From DATJPR01 sp035506295 (GTDB taxonomy: Bacteria > Bacteroidota > Ignavibacteria > UBA10030 > UBA6906): a DNA stretch of 34,181 nt. Shown in pieces: positions 1 through 8,689 of the stretch (position 1 is the first letter of the stretch; each line of letters starts with the position of its first letter). The notes under the pieces were generated by a model. The model saw nothing but the letters and a program-made list of their open reading frames with translations. It was not told the DNA's origin and did not search any database. The stretch is taken from assembly GCA_035506295.1 (NCBI GenBank), contig DATJPR010000161.1, positions 1 through 34,181 of the forward strand. The letters are read 5' to 3'. The position numbers and the translations under genes are program-made.

Positions 1-312
1 GCTCGCGTCAAGAAGTGGAACACGAAAAAGAACTGCGGCCTCGTCGTCGGCGCAACGCGGCCGAAAGAACTTCAGCGCGTAAGAAAAATGGTCCCTGATA
101 TGCCGATCCTCATCCCCGGCGTCGGCGCGCAGGGCGGCGACCTGAAATCCGCCGTCCGATTCGGCTGCGATCGACATGGCGAGCTGGCCGTCATCAACGC
201 CGGCAGAAGTATCATCTACGCATCGCATGGCGACGACTTCGCTGCAGCAGCAAGACAAGAAACCTTGAACTTGCGCGATCAGATCAATGCAATAAGGGAG
301 AAATATTTCTAA
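1..312 (+). CDS. pyrF: Orotidine 5'-phosphate decarboxylase, C-terminal part (partial)
   Basis: The reading frame is open from the first base and ends with TAA at 310-312, so the 5' part of the gene lies outside the window. The enzyme decarboxylates OMP to UMP, the last step of de novo pyrimidine synthesis, in the cytoplasm. The visible 103 residues contain the family's C-terminal phosphate-binding signatures: VVGATRPKELQRVR, then IPGVGAQGGD, then an INAGRSIIYAS segment matching the NSSRGIIYAS stretch of the type-2 (PyrF group 2, about 270-310 aa) enzymes. The catalytic Asp-Lys-Asp cluster would be upstream and is not visible. Family assignment is confident; completeness of the gene cannot be judged. 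Confidence 0.93.
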   Translation, partial: ARVKKWNTKKNCGLVVGATRPKELQRVRKMVPDMPILIPGVGAQGGDLKSAVRFGCDRHGELAVINAGRSIIYASHGDDFAAAARQETLNLRDQINAIREKYF

Positions 313-336
313 CGATCCCGCGCCCGCGCTTTCTTT

Positions 337-395
337 CTACATCCTACTACCTACGTCCTACTCTTAGATTCATCCTGTAACTACGTCCTACTCTT
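337..395. repeat. Short imperfect direct repeat of ctacgtcctac
   Basis: Between pyrF and the DUF2851 gene the motif ctacgtcctac occurs at 351-361 and 381-391, with a one-mismatch copy (ctacatcctac) at 337-347. The two perfect copies extend to an identical 15-mer, ctacgtcctactctt, at 351-365 and 381-395, exactly 30 bp apart. It looks like a small degenerate minisatellite. No open gene crosses it convincingly and no function is assigned. Confidence 0.6.
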
Positions 396-449
396 GTATT
401 GTCCCGCGCCTCTCCCGCTCTCTTATTGACGCTGCTTGCTATGGCGCTG

Positions 450-1880
450 ATGTCCGAGTCCTTGCTGCGCACCGCCTGGGAATCGCAACGCTTCCCCGGT
501 CCGTTGTGCACAACCGACGGTCGGCGGATCGAGGTCTTCGAAAAAGGGAATCTCAATTTCGATGAGGGGCCCGATGTTCACGATGCGTTGATCCGCATCG
601 GAGGCACGCTGTACCGCGGCGACGTCGAGCTTCACATCGATGCCCGATCATGGGTTTCTCACGGCCATGAACGCGACGCCCACTACAACAGCGTCATCCT
701 CCATGTCGCGCTCCAATCGCCGGGCCATGTCACGCGAACTTCGAGCGGGCGTGTCGTACCACTATTGATTCTGGAGAGTTCATCCGTCGCGCTCTCTGAC
801 GCCAATCTTCCGGGATACGTTCCGGTTCTCCGCTGTTACGACTGGAATGAGATGGTCCCGTTGCCCGTGATCCGTCGTTGGTTGCACACCGTTGGCCGAG
901 AGCGGCTTGCGCGAAAGACCGCCCGTATCATTGAACGCCTGAAGGAACTCGTTCAGGAGAATCGCCGGGCGCTTCACGAACCCGGTCCTTCTGGCGAATA
1001 TCATCCTTCTTCCTTTCCCGCGATCGAACCGCCGTTCTGCCGGACGGATTTCAGTTCCATCGCCGTCTGGGAGCAAGTCTTCTACGAAGGGGTGATGGAG
1101 TGCCTGGGGTATTCCAAAAACAGATCCCCCATGGCGCGTTTGGCGCGGACGCTCATGCTCGATTTCCTGCGCCGCGTTCCGATGGACAATCCACTCACAA
1201 GAGAAGCGATGCTTTTCGGTGCGGCAGGCCTCCTCGATCAACGTACCGGGCCAGACGACGAAGAGACGAAGCGCTACCGTGCAAAGTTGGAGGAGAAGTG
1301 GAAATCGATCCGCCGGTCGTGGCCGTGTTCTGAACTGCATCCGGCGGAGTGGATCTTCTTCAGACTCCGTCCGGTGAATTTCCCCACCGCGAGGCTTGCC
1401 GTGGCGGCTGCGTTGATCTCAACGCTCTTCGACGGGCGCGGCCTTCGCCGGTTGTTCGATATCGCCCGATCGCCCCAACTGACAGGCAAGGAGTATGTCC
1501 GGGCTTACGCGGATCTCTTCGAGACGGAGCCGGGGGACTACTGGCATTCACGCTGCTCATTCGGTCCCGAATGTGGAGAGGGCGGCGCAGTTCTCGGGGA
1601 TGCGCGTATCCGTGACATCCTGGTGAATGTCGTGGTGCCTTTTCTGCTCGCGTTCGACGCGATTTTCGGAGACCGGAAGGTGCGACTGGCGGGGTTGAAG
1701 CTCTACGCCGGACTGCCACTCTTGCAGGAGAACAGCATTACGAGGCGAATGCGGACCGAGCTCGTGAAAGACCGGTTCCGTATTTGCAGCGCCGCGGACC
1801 AACAGGCGTTGCTGCAACTCCACAACGCCTATTGTATTCGCGGAAGATGTCAAGAGTGTGGAATCGGGAGCATTCGCTAG
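450..1880 (+). CDS. DUF2851 family protein
   Basis: A 476-residue protein from the chosen start (MSESLLRTAWESQ). The frame stays open to a TTG at 399, and an ATG at 441 is possible, but family members begin near a 'M-x-E-x-x-L-x-x-x-W' segment, which favours 450 or 441; no good Shine-Dalgarno separates them. Family hallmarks are LNFDEGPDVHDALIRIGGT and YRGDVELHI near the N terminus, a histidine pair (HGHERDAHYNSVILHV), and a cysteine-rich end, CIRGRCQECGIGSIR. These proteins are common in Bacteroidota/Chlorobiota and their biochemical role is unknown; the C-terminal CxxxxCxxC could bind a metal, which is inference. The stop codon overlaps that of the convergent gene in the shared tetranucleotide CTAG (1877-1880). 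Confidence 0.85.
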   Translation: MSESLLRTAWESQRFPGPLCTTDGRRIEVFEKGNLNFDEGPDVHDALIRIGGTLYRGDVELHIDARSWVSHGHERDAHYNSVILHVALQSPGHVTRTSSGRVVPLLILESSSVALSDANLPGYVPVLRCYDWNEMVPLPVIRRWLHTVGRERLARKTARIIERLKELVQENRRALHEPGPSGEYHPSSFPAIEPPFCRTDFSSIAVWEQVFYEGVMECLGYSKNRSPMARLARTLMLDFLRRVPMDNPLTREAMLFGAAGLLDQRTGPDDEETKRYRAKLEEKWKSIRRSWPCSELHPAEWIFFRLRPVNFPTARLAVAAALISTLFDGRGLRRLFDIARSPQLTGKEYVRAYADLFETEPGDYWHSRCSFGPECGEGGAVLGDARIRDILVNVVVPFLLAFDAIFGDRKVRLAGLKLYAGLPLLQENSITRRMRTELVKDRFRICSAADQQALLQLHNAYCIRGRCQECGIGSIR

Positions 1881-2509
1881 AATGTGATACCCAACGATAC
1901 CGGTACGAGCGTGCTCGTCTTCGGGTCGGTAAGGAGCCAGGTATATCGCACTTCAAGGAACAGCGTGATGCCGATCTTCAAATCTACTCCTGCGCCGAGG
2001 TTGAGGGCGGTTTTGCTCTCCGAGGAAAAACCGGCGATTCCTTTTGTCTCAACGCCGTTCTGGAGGACCTTCGCGTCTCCGACGTTAATAATGCCAAGGC
2101 CAATGCCTCCCGTGATGTACGGTGTAACAATGGGGAGCGGCAGCACCGGCATCTTTCCGTTGGCACTGATCGACCAGTAGCTGATGGTCCCTCCTGAAAC
2201 GGTGAACTGTGACGCCGCGGAGCCGATGTAAGGCTCCAGCGCCGCATGATACTTGTCGTTATCGGGGGAGAAGCTGAGATAGTCCGCGGAAAACCGAAGG
2301 CTGAAACCGACGGCGCCCACATCAAGGTGGGCTCCGCCGCCAAATCCGGTGCCATAGACGTCCTTCAGCGCATCTGAGCCGTTGATTTCGGGTCCTGGGA
2401 AATTCGCGTTCGTGATATTTGCGTGAACTCCGAAGGCAACTGACGGGACCTGGGCGAACGCAACTGTTGTCATCAGCAGCAGGGAACAGAGCAATGCGAA
2501 CCGTTTCAT
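1877..2509 (-). CDS. Small outer-membrane beta-barrel protein (hypothetical)
   Basis: A 210-residue protein starting at ATG 2509 with a good ribosome-binding site (ggagga, 4-5 nt upstream). Residues 1-19 form a classical signal peptide ending in VAFA-Q. The rest alternates polar and hydrophobic residues with Gly-rich turns (GFGGGAHLDVG, YITGGIGLGIINVG, LNLGAGVDLKIGI) and ends in LGITF, with the C-terminal phenylalanine typical of barrels inserted by BamA. Length and pattern fit an eight-stranded OmpA/OmpX-like barrel of the 'outer membrane protein beta-barrel domain' type. No ligand can be assigned. It lies 72 bp downstream of the GATase-like gene on the same strand and converges with DUF2851, sharing CTAG as overlapping stops. 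Confidence 0.75.
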   Translation of the reverse strand: MKRFALLCSLLLMTTVAFAQVPSVAFGVHANITNANFPGPEINGSDALKDVYGTGFGGGAHLDVGAVGFSLRFSADYLSFSPDNDKYHAALEPYIGSAASQFTVSGGTISYWSISANGKMPVLPLPIVTPYITGGIGLGIINVGDAKVLQNGVETKGIAGFSSESKTALNLGAGVDLKIGITLFLEVRYTWLLTDPKTSTLVPVSLGITF

Positions 2510-2581
2510 GAATCCTCCGCAGTGTTCTTCGCAACAGCGTGAGTTAGATTCTCCGGCCGGAAAATAGCCCGTTCTTCATCT

Positions 2582-3844
2582 TCAGGTTTTTTGCTCCTTC
2601 TTGCGGGCCGCCGGAAAGAGAATGTTGTTGAGTATGAGCCGATAACCGGGGGAGTTCTTGTGCAGAGAGAGATCCGTCGGCGGATCCCCGACCGCGTGCT
2701 GATAATCCTCCGGATCATGCCCCCCGTAAAATGTGAATGTACCCCTCCCGTAGTTTCCATGCAAGTACTTGACCTGGTCCGTTCCCGCCTTTTCCGCGAG
2801 AATTGTCACCGACCGCTTGATCAGGCTCTTTTTGAATCCGGTGGTTTGACCGAGGAAGCCCTTGATGACGTTCACGTGGTCCTGTGTCAGCATCGTGGGG
2901 ACAGGGTCGAACTTCGCGCTGAACTCGAACAGCGTGAAGTAATCCGTCTCCGGGTTCATCCCGGCCAACTGATCGCTCGGCGGATCGTCGATGTCGGAAT
3001 ATTCATAGCGGAGGGGATTCATCTCCAGCGTGAAATTCGTGAACGCCAGCGTCTTCGAAAAGTCGAGCTTCTTCTGCGCGTCCGGATCGGGGGGATCGCC
3101 GTCATACATCACGTCGCAGATATCGGTGTTTTCCGCCGCGAGCGCGATGTCATAGGTGTCGGTTGCAGAGCACATCGCGAACATGAAGCCGCCGTTCGCG
3201 ATGAACTGTTTGATGGCGCGCGCCACCGCTTTCTTTTCTTCCGACACTTTCTTGAAGCCGAGCTTGTGCGCTTCCTTCTCGAGCGTCGCCTGCTGTTCGA
3301 TGTACCATGGCGCGCCCGCGAACGATGCGTAGAATTTTCCGTACTGACCCGTGAAATCTTCGTGATGCAGATGGAGCCAATCGTATTCCTGGAGCTTCCC
3401 TTCAAGGACTTCGTCATCCCACAATTTGTCGTAATGGATCTCGGCATAGTCCAGTGCCAGCGTCACCGCGTCGTCCCACGGATGAAAATCCGGCGGCACA
3501 TACACCGCGACCCGGGGGGCCTTTTCGAGCTTGACGACATCCATGTTGTTGTCTTCCCGCTGCACCTCCGCATACACCGCGTTGGCGTCGGAGGCGGAGA
3601 GCTCGGAGAACGCGACCCCGCGGATGCGGCATTCGTTCGCGATCATCTGCTGGTCATCAATCATGAACGATCCGCCGCGGTAGTTCAGCAGCCAGTCGAC
3701 ATCCATCCCCTTCGTGAGCACCCAGTAGGCGATCCCGTATGCTTTCAGATGATCGGTCTGCTGGAGATCCATGTAGATGAGGATCTTCGATTGGGCGGAC
3801 GCCAGCGTCGCCCACATGATCAGAAGAACGAACGCCCGCTTCAT
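2582..3844 (-). CDS. Secreted GATase/ThuA-like protein, database-labelled 'asparagine synthetase B'
   Basis: A 420-residue protein with an N-terminal signal peptide (MKRAFVLLIMWATLASAQ, cleavage after about residue 17). It has no N-terminal Cys nucleophile, PPi-loop or other domain of a real AsnB. Features seen: a beta-strand start KILIYMDLQQTDHLKAYGIAYW, the element HLHHEDFTGQYGKF (about 158-171), a nucleophile-elbow-like segment GGFMFAMCSATDTYD with Cys225, and YGRGTFTFYGGHDPEDY with His376 near the end. The Cys and His arrangement resembles class I glutamine amidotransferase/ThuA-like folds; this is my inference. Similar proteins in Ignavibacteria/Bacteroidota carry the doubtful name asparagine synthetase B, recalled and not checked. 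The ATG overlaps the TGA of the upstream TPR gene (ATGA, 3841-3844), implying translational coupling. Confidence 0.65.
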   Translation of the reverse strand: MKRAFVLLIMWATLASAQSKILIYMDLQQTDHLKAYGIAYWVLTKGMDVDWLLNYRGGSFMIDDQQMIANECRIRGVAFSELSASDANAVYAEVQREDNNMDVVKLEKAPRVAVYVPPDFHPWDDAVTLALDYAEIHYDKLWDDEVLEGKLQEYDWLHLHHEDFTGQYGKFYASFAGAPWYIEQQATLEKEAHKLGFKKVSEEKKAVARAIKQFIANGGFMFAMCSATDTYDIALAAENTDICDVMYDGDPPDPDAQKKLDFSKTLAFTNFTLEMNPLRYEYSDIDDPPSDQLAGMNPETDYFTLFEFSAKFDPVPTMLTQDHVNVIKGFLGQTTGFKKSLIKRSVTILAEKAGTDQVKYLHGNYGRGTFTFYGGHDPEDYQHAVGDPPTDLSLHKNSPGYRLILNNILFPAARKKEQKT

Positions 3845-5733
3845 GGCGCCTCTCCCCTCAACTCTCGTATTCTCTTCCGCGCCTCGTCCGCCAGCATGGA
3901 TTTGGGAAACGACGAAAGCAGCTGCTCGTACGCGGCAATCGCCGCGCCCGGGTTGTGAAGGCCGTGCTGATAGACGTCGCCCATCAGGAACTGTGCACGG
4001 TCAAGCTCGATGCTGCTCTGCTTGAACTTGTCGAGCAGTGTCTGGTAAGTCGCGATCGCGTCGGAGAACAAGCGGGTCGATCCCTGCAGGCCGGCGGTCT
4101 TCATCAGCGCGTCGTCGACGAGGAGCGACGTGGGATATCGCTGAATGACATCCTTGAACATCGCGATGGCTTCCGTGTTGCGGTGCTGTCGGGCCGCGAG
4201 GTCCGCGTGCGCAAAGGCGAGGAGAGCGTCAGGTGTGTTCATGTTCTCCTGAAGAAACGCTTTCAGCGCAAGCGCATCGTTCGCGTAATCCGCTTTCACG
4301 TTCAGCGAGAGCGTCGCGAGCGCGGACTGTGCCGACGCGAAGTGACCGCCGAAGTAGTCCAGCTCCGCAAGCCGGAAGGTCGCCTCGTCGCTTTGGTCCG
4401 GCTCGGCTTCAGGCCTTGCCGCCACCCAGAGGTACATCCTCCGCGCGGAGGCGGTATCTCCGCTCCAGGTGTCCAGATCACCCAAACGCAATGCCGCGGA
4501 AAACTTAAGAGTCGGAGGGCCGTCAGGATCGTCACGCGCCTGGATAAACGCCGAACGGGCGGCATTGAGATCCTCGTCGCGTTCCATTCTGATCAGACCG
4601 ATCGAGAATCGGGCAAGAGCCGCAAGCTGATTTTTCGGATACCGTGCGATCAGGTCCTCAAAGGCCTTGACCGCAATGTCAGAGGTGACCGTCTCCGGGA
4701 TCCGTTCTCCATGCTGATCCGGCGATATTATGGCCGAGTCGTTGGGTAGGACGAGCTCTTTGAGAGCAGACGCATAGCCGAACATGACACTCGGCCGGCG
4801 CTGATTAGAGAGCGTTTCGTCGAGAGCCGCTTTGTACGCCTTCACCGCAATCGAATATTCGCGCTCATCGAGCGCTCGATCGCCGAACGCCGCGAGCCCT
4901 GCGCCGTTGGAACCCGACAGGCGGTCGATCGACTGATACGCGTCGTACGCCTTGTCCCACTCCTTCCCCTCGATGTACAACCAGCCGAGGACCTCGTACA
5001 TCCCCGCATTCTCCGATTGACGAAGGGCGTCACGGACGACGTTGATGGCGCTTTGCCGGCCGTCGGGTTTCGAAGTAAAGGCACTGAGGCGGTTCTCGAC
5101 AAAGTTGATTTGCGACGGATTGTGTTCGAACCAGCGGAGGTACTCGCTCGTTGCGCCGGTAAAATTCATCGATGCGACCTGCAGCTGGGCGATCTCGAGC
5201 GTGAACATCATCGGGTCTTTTACCGCGTCCCGTCCGCGCTGATAGGTGCTCACCGCCTTGTCCACCAGACGATTCTCAAGTTCTGCGCCGGCGACCATTC
5301 TGTAGACGTTCGGGTTGGCGGGGCTTGCGTCGATAACGCTTTCCCACGCTGCGTACGCTTCGCGTTCCTTGCCGGACCGGTAGTAGACGGTTCCCAGCCC
5401 GACGAGAAGGGAGAGGTCACCAGGGGTTCGGCGAAGCCGGCTGTTGATGAAGCTGACCGCCTCGTCATAGCGCTTCAATTGGATCAGGAGCCGCTGGACG
5501 GCATCGCCGTACACGGGGTTCGCAGGATCGCTCGCCGCAAGGTCTTCGTAGAGTTTCAGCGCATGCTCAAAGTCGTTCGCCTGCTCAAGCGCGAGTGCCA
5601 GACGATATCGTGCCGCGGGATCGGGGGCCTGTGAAAACACAAGGGTCGAAAAGCAGGCAATGGGAGTGAGGAAAAGCAGAAAGAGCCTGAAAGTCGACAA
5701 TTTTTTGCTAAGCGGATTCACCAGTGCACTCAT
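3841..5733 (-). CDS. Tetratricopeptide-repeat protein, exported
   Basis: A 630-residue protein. Residues 1-35 contain basic residues followed by a hydrophobic run (LFLLFLTPIACFSTLVFS-Q), a signal peptide or anchor. Most of the mature protein is helical TPR repeats: for example RYRLALALEQANDFEHALKL, LVGLGTVYYRSGKEREAYAA, MYEVLGWLYIEGKEWDKAYD. Toward the C terminus are YbgF/BamD-like units with 'RYP' and 'PKS' turns (RYPKNQLAALARFSIG, QRYPTSLLVDDALMKTAG, SFPKSMLADEARKRIREL). It is probably a periplasmic scaffold. It is the first gene of an apparent operon with the GATase-like protein (4-bp overlap) and is transcribed divergently from dxr. No Shine-Dalgarno precedes the ATG. Partner and function unknown. 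Confidence 0.8.
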   Translation of the reverse strand: MSALVNPLSKKLSTFRLFLLFLTPIACFSTLVFSQAPDPAARYRLALALEQANDFEHALKLYEDLAASDPANPVYGDAVQRLLIQLKRYDEAVSFINSRLRRTPGDLSLLVGLGTVYYRSGKEREAYAAWESVIDASPANPNVYRMVAGAELENRLVDKAVSTYQRGRDAVKDPMMFTLEIAQLQVASMNFTGATSEYLRWFEHNPSQINFVENRLSAFTSKPDGRQSAINVVRDALRQSENAGMYEVLGWLYIEGKEWDKAYDAYQSIDRLSGSNGAGLAAFGDRALDEREYSIAVKAYKAALDETLSNQRRPSVMFGYASALKELVLPNDSAIISPDQHGERIPETVTSDIAVKAFEDLIARYPKNQLAALARFSIGLIRMERDEDLNAARSAFIQARDDPDGPPTLKFSAALRLGDLDTWSGDTASARRMYLWVAARPEAEPDQSDEATFRLAELDYFGGHFASAQSALATLSLNVKADYANDALALKAFLQENMNTPDALLAFAHADLAARQHRNTEAIAMFKDVIQRYPTSLLVDDALMKTAGLQGSTRLFSDAIATYQTLLDKFKQSSIELDRAQFLMGDVYQHGLHNPGAAIAAYEQLLSSFPKSMLADEARKRIRELRGEAP

Positions 5734-5868
5734 CGTACCGCACTAATGAAGGAAGAAAACGGTTCATACACAAAACGATTTCAACACCTGTTCCCGCTTT
5801 GCATTGCGAAACAGGTTGAGGATATGTACCTTACAGCATCGAAGTCCAACAGCGCCATCCAGGAACCC

Positions 5869-7032
5869 ATGACCAATATTGCCATCCTCGGTTCGACAGG
5901 ATCAATCGGGAGGAGCAGTCTTGAGGTCATCGCTGCATTGCCTGACAGGTTCAAAGTCGCTGTCCTCACGGCGCATCGCAATTTGACGCTGCTCAAAGAG
6001 CAGATCACGCGGTTTCATCCCCGCGTCGTGGTCGTGTCCGACAAAGAGACCGGCGAGGACCTCGCGAGGGGCATCGACGGCTCGACGAAGATTCTCGTCG
6101 GGGATTTCGGGTTGGTGGAGGCGGTGCAGCGTCCCGACGTCGATATGGTGATCAGTGCGCTGGTGGGATTTGTGGGATTGGTGCCGACACTGCGCGCGAT
6201 CGAAGCGGGCAAACATGTCGCCCTCGCCAACAAGGAAACGCTGGTCGTCGGGGGCGAGCTCATCATGGATGCCGTCCGGCAGCATGGCGTGCGCCTGCTT
6301 CCCGTGGACAGCGAGCACAGCGCGATCCTTCAATGCATCCAGGGGGAAACCTCCAGCTCCATCCGGCGTCTGATTCTGACCGCATCGGGCGGACCGTTCC
6401 GCGATCTGCCGGTCGATCAATTTCATCATATTACCAAAGAACAGGCCCTCGCCCATCCCACGTGGCGCATGGGCAGCAAGATCACCATTGATTCGGCAAC
6501 GCTGATGAACAAGGGACTTGAGGTGATTGAAGCGTACTGGCTGTTCGGCTTGCCGAAGGAGCGTATCGAAGTCGTGATCCATCCTCAATCCATCGTGCAT
6601 TCCATGGTGGAATTTGTGGATGGGTCCGTCAAGGCCCAGCTCGGCGTCCCGGATATGCGCATCCCGATCCAATATGCACTGACGTATCCAGAACGCGTGA
6701 ACACGCTTTCGAGCACGCTCGACTTTCACCGCATGGCGAGTTTGACGTTTTCCCCTCCCGACACCACCCGCTTCAGATGCCTCTCGCTTGCCTACGACGC
6801 TCTTCAAGCAGGAGGGTCAGCCCCGGCAGTCCTGAACGCCGCCAATGAGATGGCGGTGCAGTTGTTCCTGCGCGGGAAAATCGGATTCTCGGATATCCCG
6901 GTGTTGATCGACAATGCTCTCAGCGATCACGTACCGGTCGAGCATCCGATGCTCGATGACCTGCTTGAAGTCGACAGGATCACGAGAGAATCGATCGAAC
7001 GCCGAATCTCCATGGCCCACTTGCACTCTTGA
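5869..7032 (+). CDS. dxr: 1-deoxy-D-xylulose 5-phosphate reductoisomerase
   Basis: Converts DXP to 2-C-methyl-D-erythritol 4-phosphate with NADPH, the committed step of the MEP isoprenoid pathway, in the cytosol. The product from this start is 387 aa, the usual DXR length, beginning MTNIAILGSTGSIG with the NADPH-binding GSTGSIG at residues 8-14. Further signatures: ALANKETLVVGGE, LPVDSEHSAILQC (divalent-metal Asp and Glu), LTASGGPFR, HPTWRMGSKITIDSATLMNK and NKGLEVIEAYWLF. The frame is open back to 5746 with ATGs at 5746 and 5824, but these would add a 41-residue tail unlike the family; an AGGA lies 4 nt before 5869. rseP follows 13 nt downstream, an order (dxr then rseP) also seen in many other bacteria. 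Confidence 0.95.
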   Translation: MTNIAILGSTGSIGRSSLEVIAALPDRFKVAVLTAHRNLTLLKEQITRFHPRVVVVSDKETGEDLARGIDGSTKILVGDFGLVEAVQRPDVDMVISALVGFVGLVPTLRAIEAGKHVALANKETLVVGGELIMDAVRQHGVRLLPVDSEHSAILQCIQGETSSSIRRLILTASGGPFRDLPVDQFHHITKEQALAHPTWRMGSKITIDSATLMNKGLEVIEAYWLFGLPKERIEVVIHPQSIVHSMVEFVDGSVKAQLGVPDMRIPIQYALTYPERVNTLSSTLDFHRMASLTFSPPDTTRFRCLSLAYDALQAGGSAPAVLNAANEMAVQLFLRGKIGFSDIPVLIDNALSDHVPVEHPMLDDLLEVDRITRESIERRISMAHLHS

Positions 7033-7045
7033 GGAACGCTTCTCT

Positions 7046-8365
7046 ATGCAATTTCTGATGACGGTCGTCTATTTTGTTGTCACCCTCGGAGTGCTGGTCT
7101 TCATTCACGAATTCGGCCACTTCATCGCCGCGAAAATTTTCCGGATGCGTGTGGACCGGTTCTCGATCGGGTTCCCGCCGCGGGCGTTCGGGAAACAGAT
7201 CGGCGAAACTGATTACTGCGTCTCGTGGATTCCGATCGGCGGCTACGTCAAGATCGCCGGCATGATCGACGAGAGCTTCGACACCGACTACCTCGACAAG
7301 CCCCCGCAGCCCTGGGAGTTTCGCGCGAAGCCGATCTGGCAACGGATGATCGTGATCTCCGCCGGCGTGATCATGAACATCATCCTCGCCATCGTCATCT
7401 TCTGGGGCATCAATTATGTTCAGGGCTCGGCCGTGCGGGAGACTACGACGATCGGGTACGTTGCCGACAACAGCGGAGGCGCCGCCGCAGGATTGCAGGC
7501 AGGAGATAAGATCCTGTCCGTCAACGGAGCTCCCATGGCCGACTGGGAGGCGATCTATACGGCCGCGCTGGTGAATTCTTTGAACAACGATGTTACCTTC
7601 GTCGTCCAACGCGGCAATCAGCAGCTTCAATTGGTTCTCCCCAAGTCGTATCTAAAAGACACTTCCACCAATCCCCTCGGCCTGATCCCCGACAGTTGCG
7701 AGATTGCGATCGGCTCCGTCGATCCGGGAAAACCCGCGGACAAAGCCGGTCTCAAACCGGGCGACGTCCTGGTGTCCCTGAACGGCCTCCCCGTCGGGCT
7801 GGATCAGCAGAAGGTCAAGACGACCGTCGAAGGCAGCGCGGGAAAACCGCTCGCCATCGAGTGGCGCCGCGACGGGAAGATCATGAGCGGCACCGCCGTC
7901 CCGTCCTCGGACGGAAGGATCGGCATCATTTTCGGCGTGAGGTATATCGGTCGCGTCACGCTGATCCATTACACGCTCCTTCAAGCACTTCCGAAGGGGG
8001 TCGAGGAAATCGGCAACGTCGCCGTTCTGTTTGTCAGGCAGATCTGGCAGGTCATTACCGGGAAGGCCCCGTTCAGTCAGTCTGTCGGCGGTCCGATCCG
8101 GATCGCCCAGATGGCGACGCAGTCCGCGGAAATGGGTTGGGCGGCGTTCATGGGGTTCATGGCCCTCCTCAGCGTGAGTCTGGCGATCCTCAACATCCTG
8201 CCGTTCCCGGCGCTTGATGGAGGCCATCTCTCATTTCTCATCTACGAAGGGCTCTTCCGCCGCGAGGTCCCCGTGGCGGTCAAGCTCGGGCTGCAACGCG
8301 CCGGCTTTGTGCTCCTGCTGGCGTTCATGGCTTTTGTACTGTACAACGACATCGTCCATTTTTGA
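7046..8365 (+). CDS. rseP: RIP site-2 metalloprotease, RseP family
   Basis: An inner-membrane zinc protease of the S2P family that cuts transmembrane segments of regulators such as anti-sigma factors after a first cleavage. The protein is 439 aa from ATG 7046, with GAGGA overlapping the dxr stop 10 nt upstream; the frame is open further back into dxr, but only this start places HEFGH in the first transmembrane helix (residues 21-25). In order: TM1 with HExxH, an FPPRAFGKQIGETDYCVSWIPIGGYVKIAGM membrane-associated loop (shown here only as its family match), TM2 (VIMNIILAIVIFW), two PDZ domains at about 125-200 and 205-290, and the C-terminal NILPFPALDGGHL with the third zinc ligand in LDG. The anti-sigma factor encoded at 21556-22416 is a conceivable substrate, by inference only. 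Confidence 0.95.
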   Translation: MQFLMTVVYFVVTLGVLVFIHEFGHFIAAKIFRMRVDRFSIGFPPRAFGKQIGETDYCVSWIPIGGYVKIAGMIDESFDTDYLDKPPQPWEFRAKPIWQRMIVISAGVIMNIILAIVIFWGINYVQGSAVRETTTIGYVADNSGGAAAGLQAGDKILSVNGAPMADWEAIYTAALVNSLNNDVTFVVQRGNQQLQLVLPKSYLKDTSTNPLGLIPDSCEIAIGSVDPGKPADKAGLKPGDVLVSLNGLPVGLDQQKVKTTVEGSAGKPLAIEWRRDGKIMSGTAVPSSDGRIGIIFGVRYIGRVTLIHYTLLQALPKGVEEIGNVAVLFVRQIWQVITGKAPFSQSVGGPIRIAQMATQSAEMGWAAFMGFMALLSVSLAILNILPFPALDGGHLSFLIYEGLFRREVPVAVKLGLQRAGFVLLLAFMAFVLYNDIVHF

Positions 8366-8689
8366 GGGATTTTGTACGGAATTGAGGGATTATTGCATGC
8401 GATCCTTCGATTTCGTATACTCCCTGCAGATGTCGAGGCAAAACTGCCCCGGACGGCAACCCGGGAGCTCGCCGGTTTGAGTTACGGCCGACAGAGAAGG
8501 TCCCGGTAGCCTCCCAGCGTTCGAAGCTCACCCGGCTTCCCGTGATTGTGAAGCTTGAAGAGGAGCCGGGGACGTCGAACACCGCGCCGTTTTATCCCCC
8601 GCCTCCCACGCAGTAAAGGTGTTCTTGATTCTGTTGCACCCAGTTGAGAGAAGATCGAACGAGTTACATTCCTGTCGGAGGAGTGCGGC
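8366..8689. other. Gene-free interval of 324 bp
   Basis: No reading frame here has a convincing start, composition or family match. The only local structure noticed is a 10-bp direct repeat, TTGAGGGATT, at 8362-8371 and 8382-8391 (20-bp spacing, straddling the rseP stop). No U-tailed hairpin is evident after rseP. The right end carries the strong ribosome-binding site GGAGGAG (8677-8683), 6 nt before the ATG at 8690, so the interval probably includes the promoter of the 8690-15178 cluster; no clear -35/-10 pair could be assigned. Confidence 0.5.

Noticed and set aside
2582..3844. True asparagine synthetase B
   Set aside because: There is a signal peptide and no N-terminal glutaminase Cys, no ATP-pyrophosphatase loop and wrong length; the name seems to be a propagated label.
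2591..3958. 455-codon open frame on the plus strand opposite the GATase-like gene
   Set aside because: Same antisense pattern; composition biased to Arg/Val/Glu with no signal peptide, domain or start signal.
8440..8590. Cobalamin-riboswitch-like or tRNA-like fragments in the gene-free interval after rseP (minus-strand GGGAAGCCGGGTGA; plus-strand gttcgaa)
   Set aside because: No B12-box core with the right order, no suitable gene downstream on that strand, and the gttcgaa is flanked by only a 3-bp stem with no acceptor or anticodon arms.
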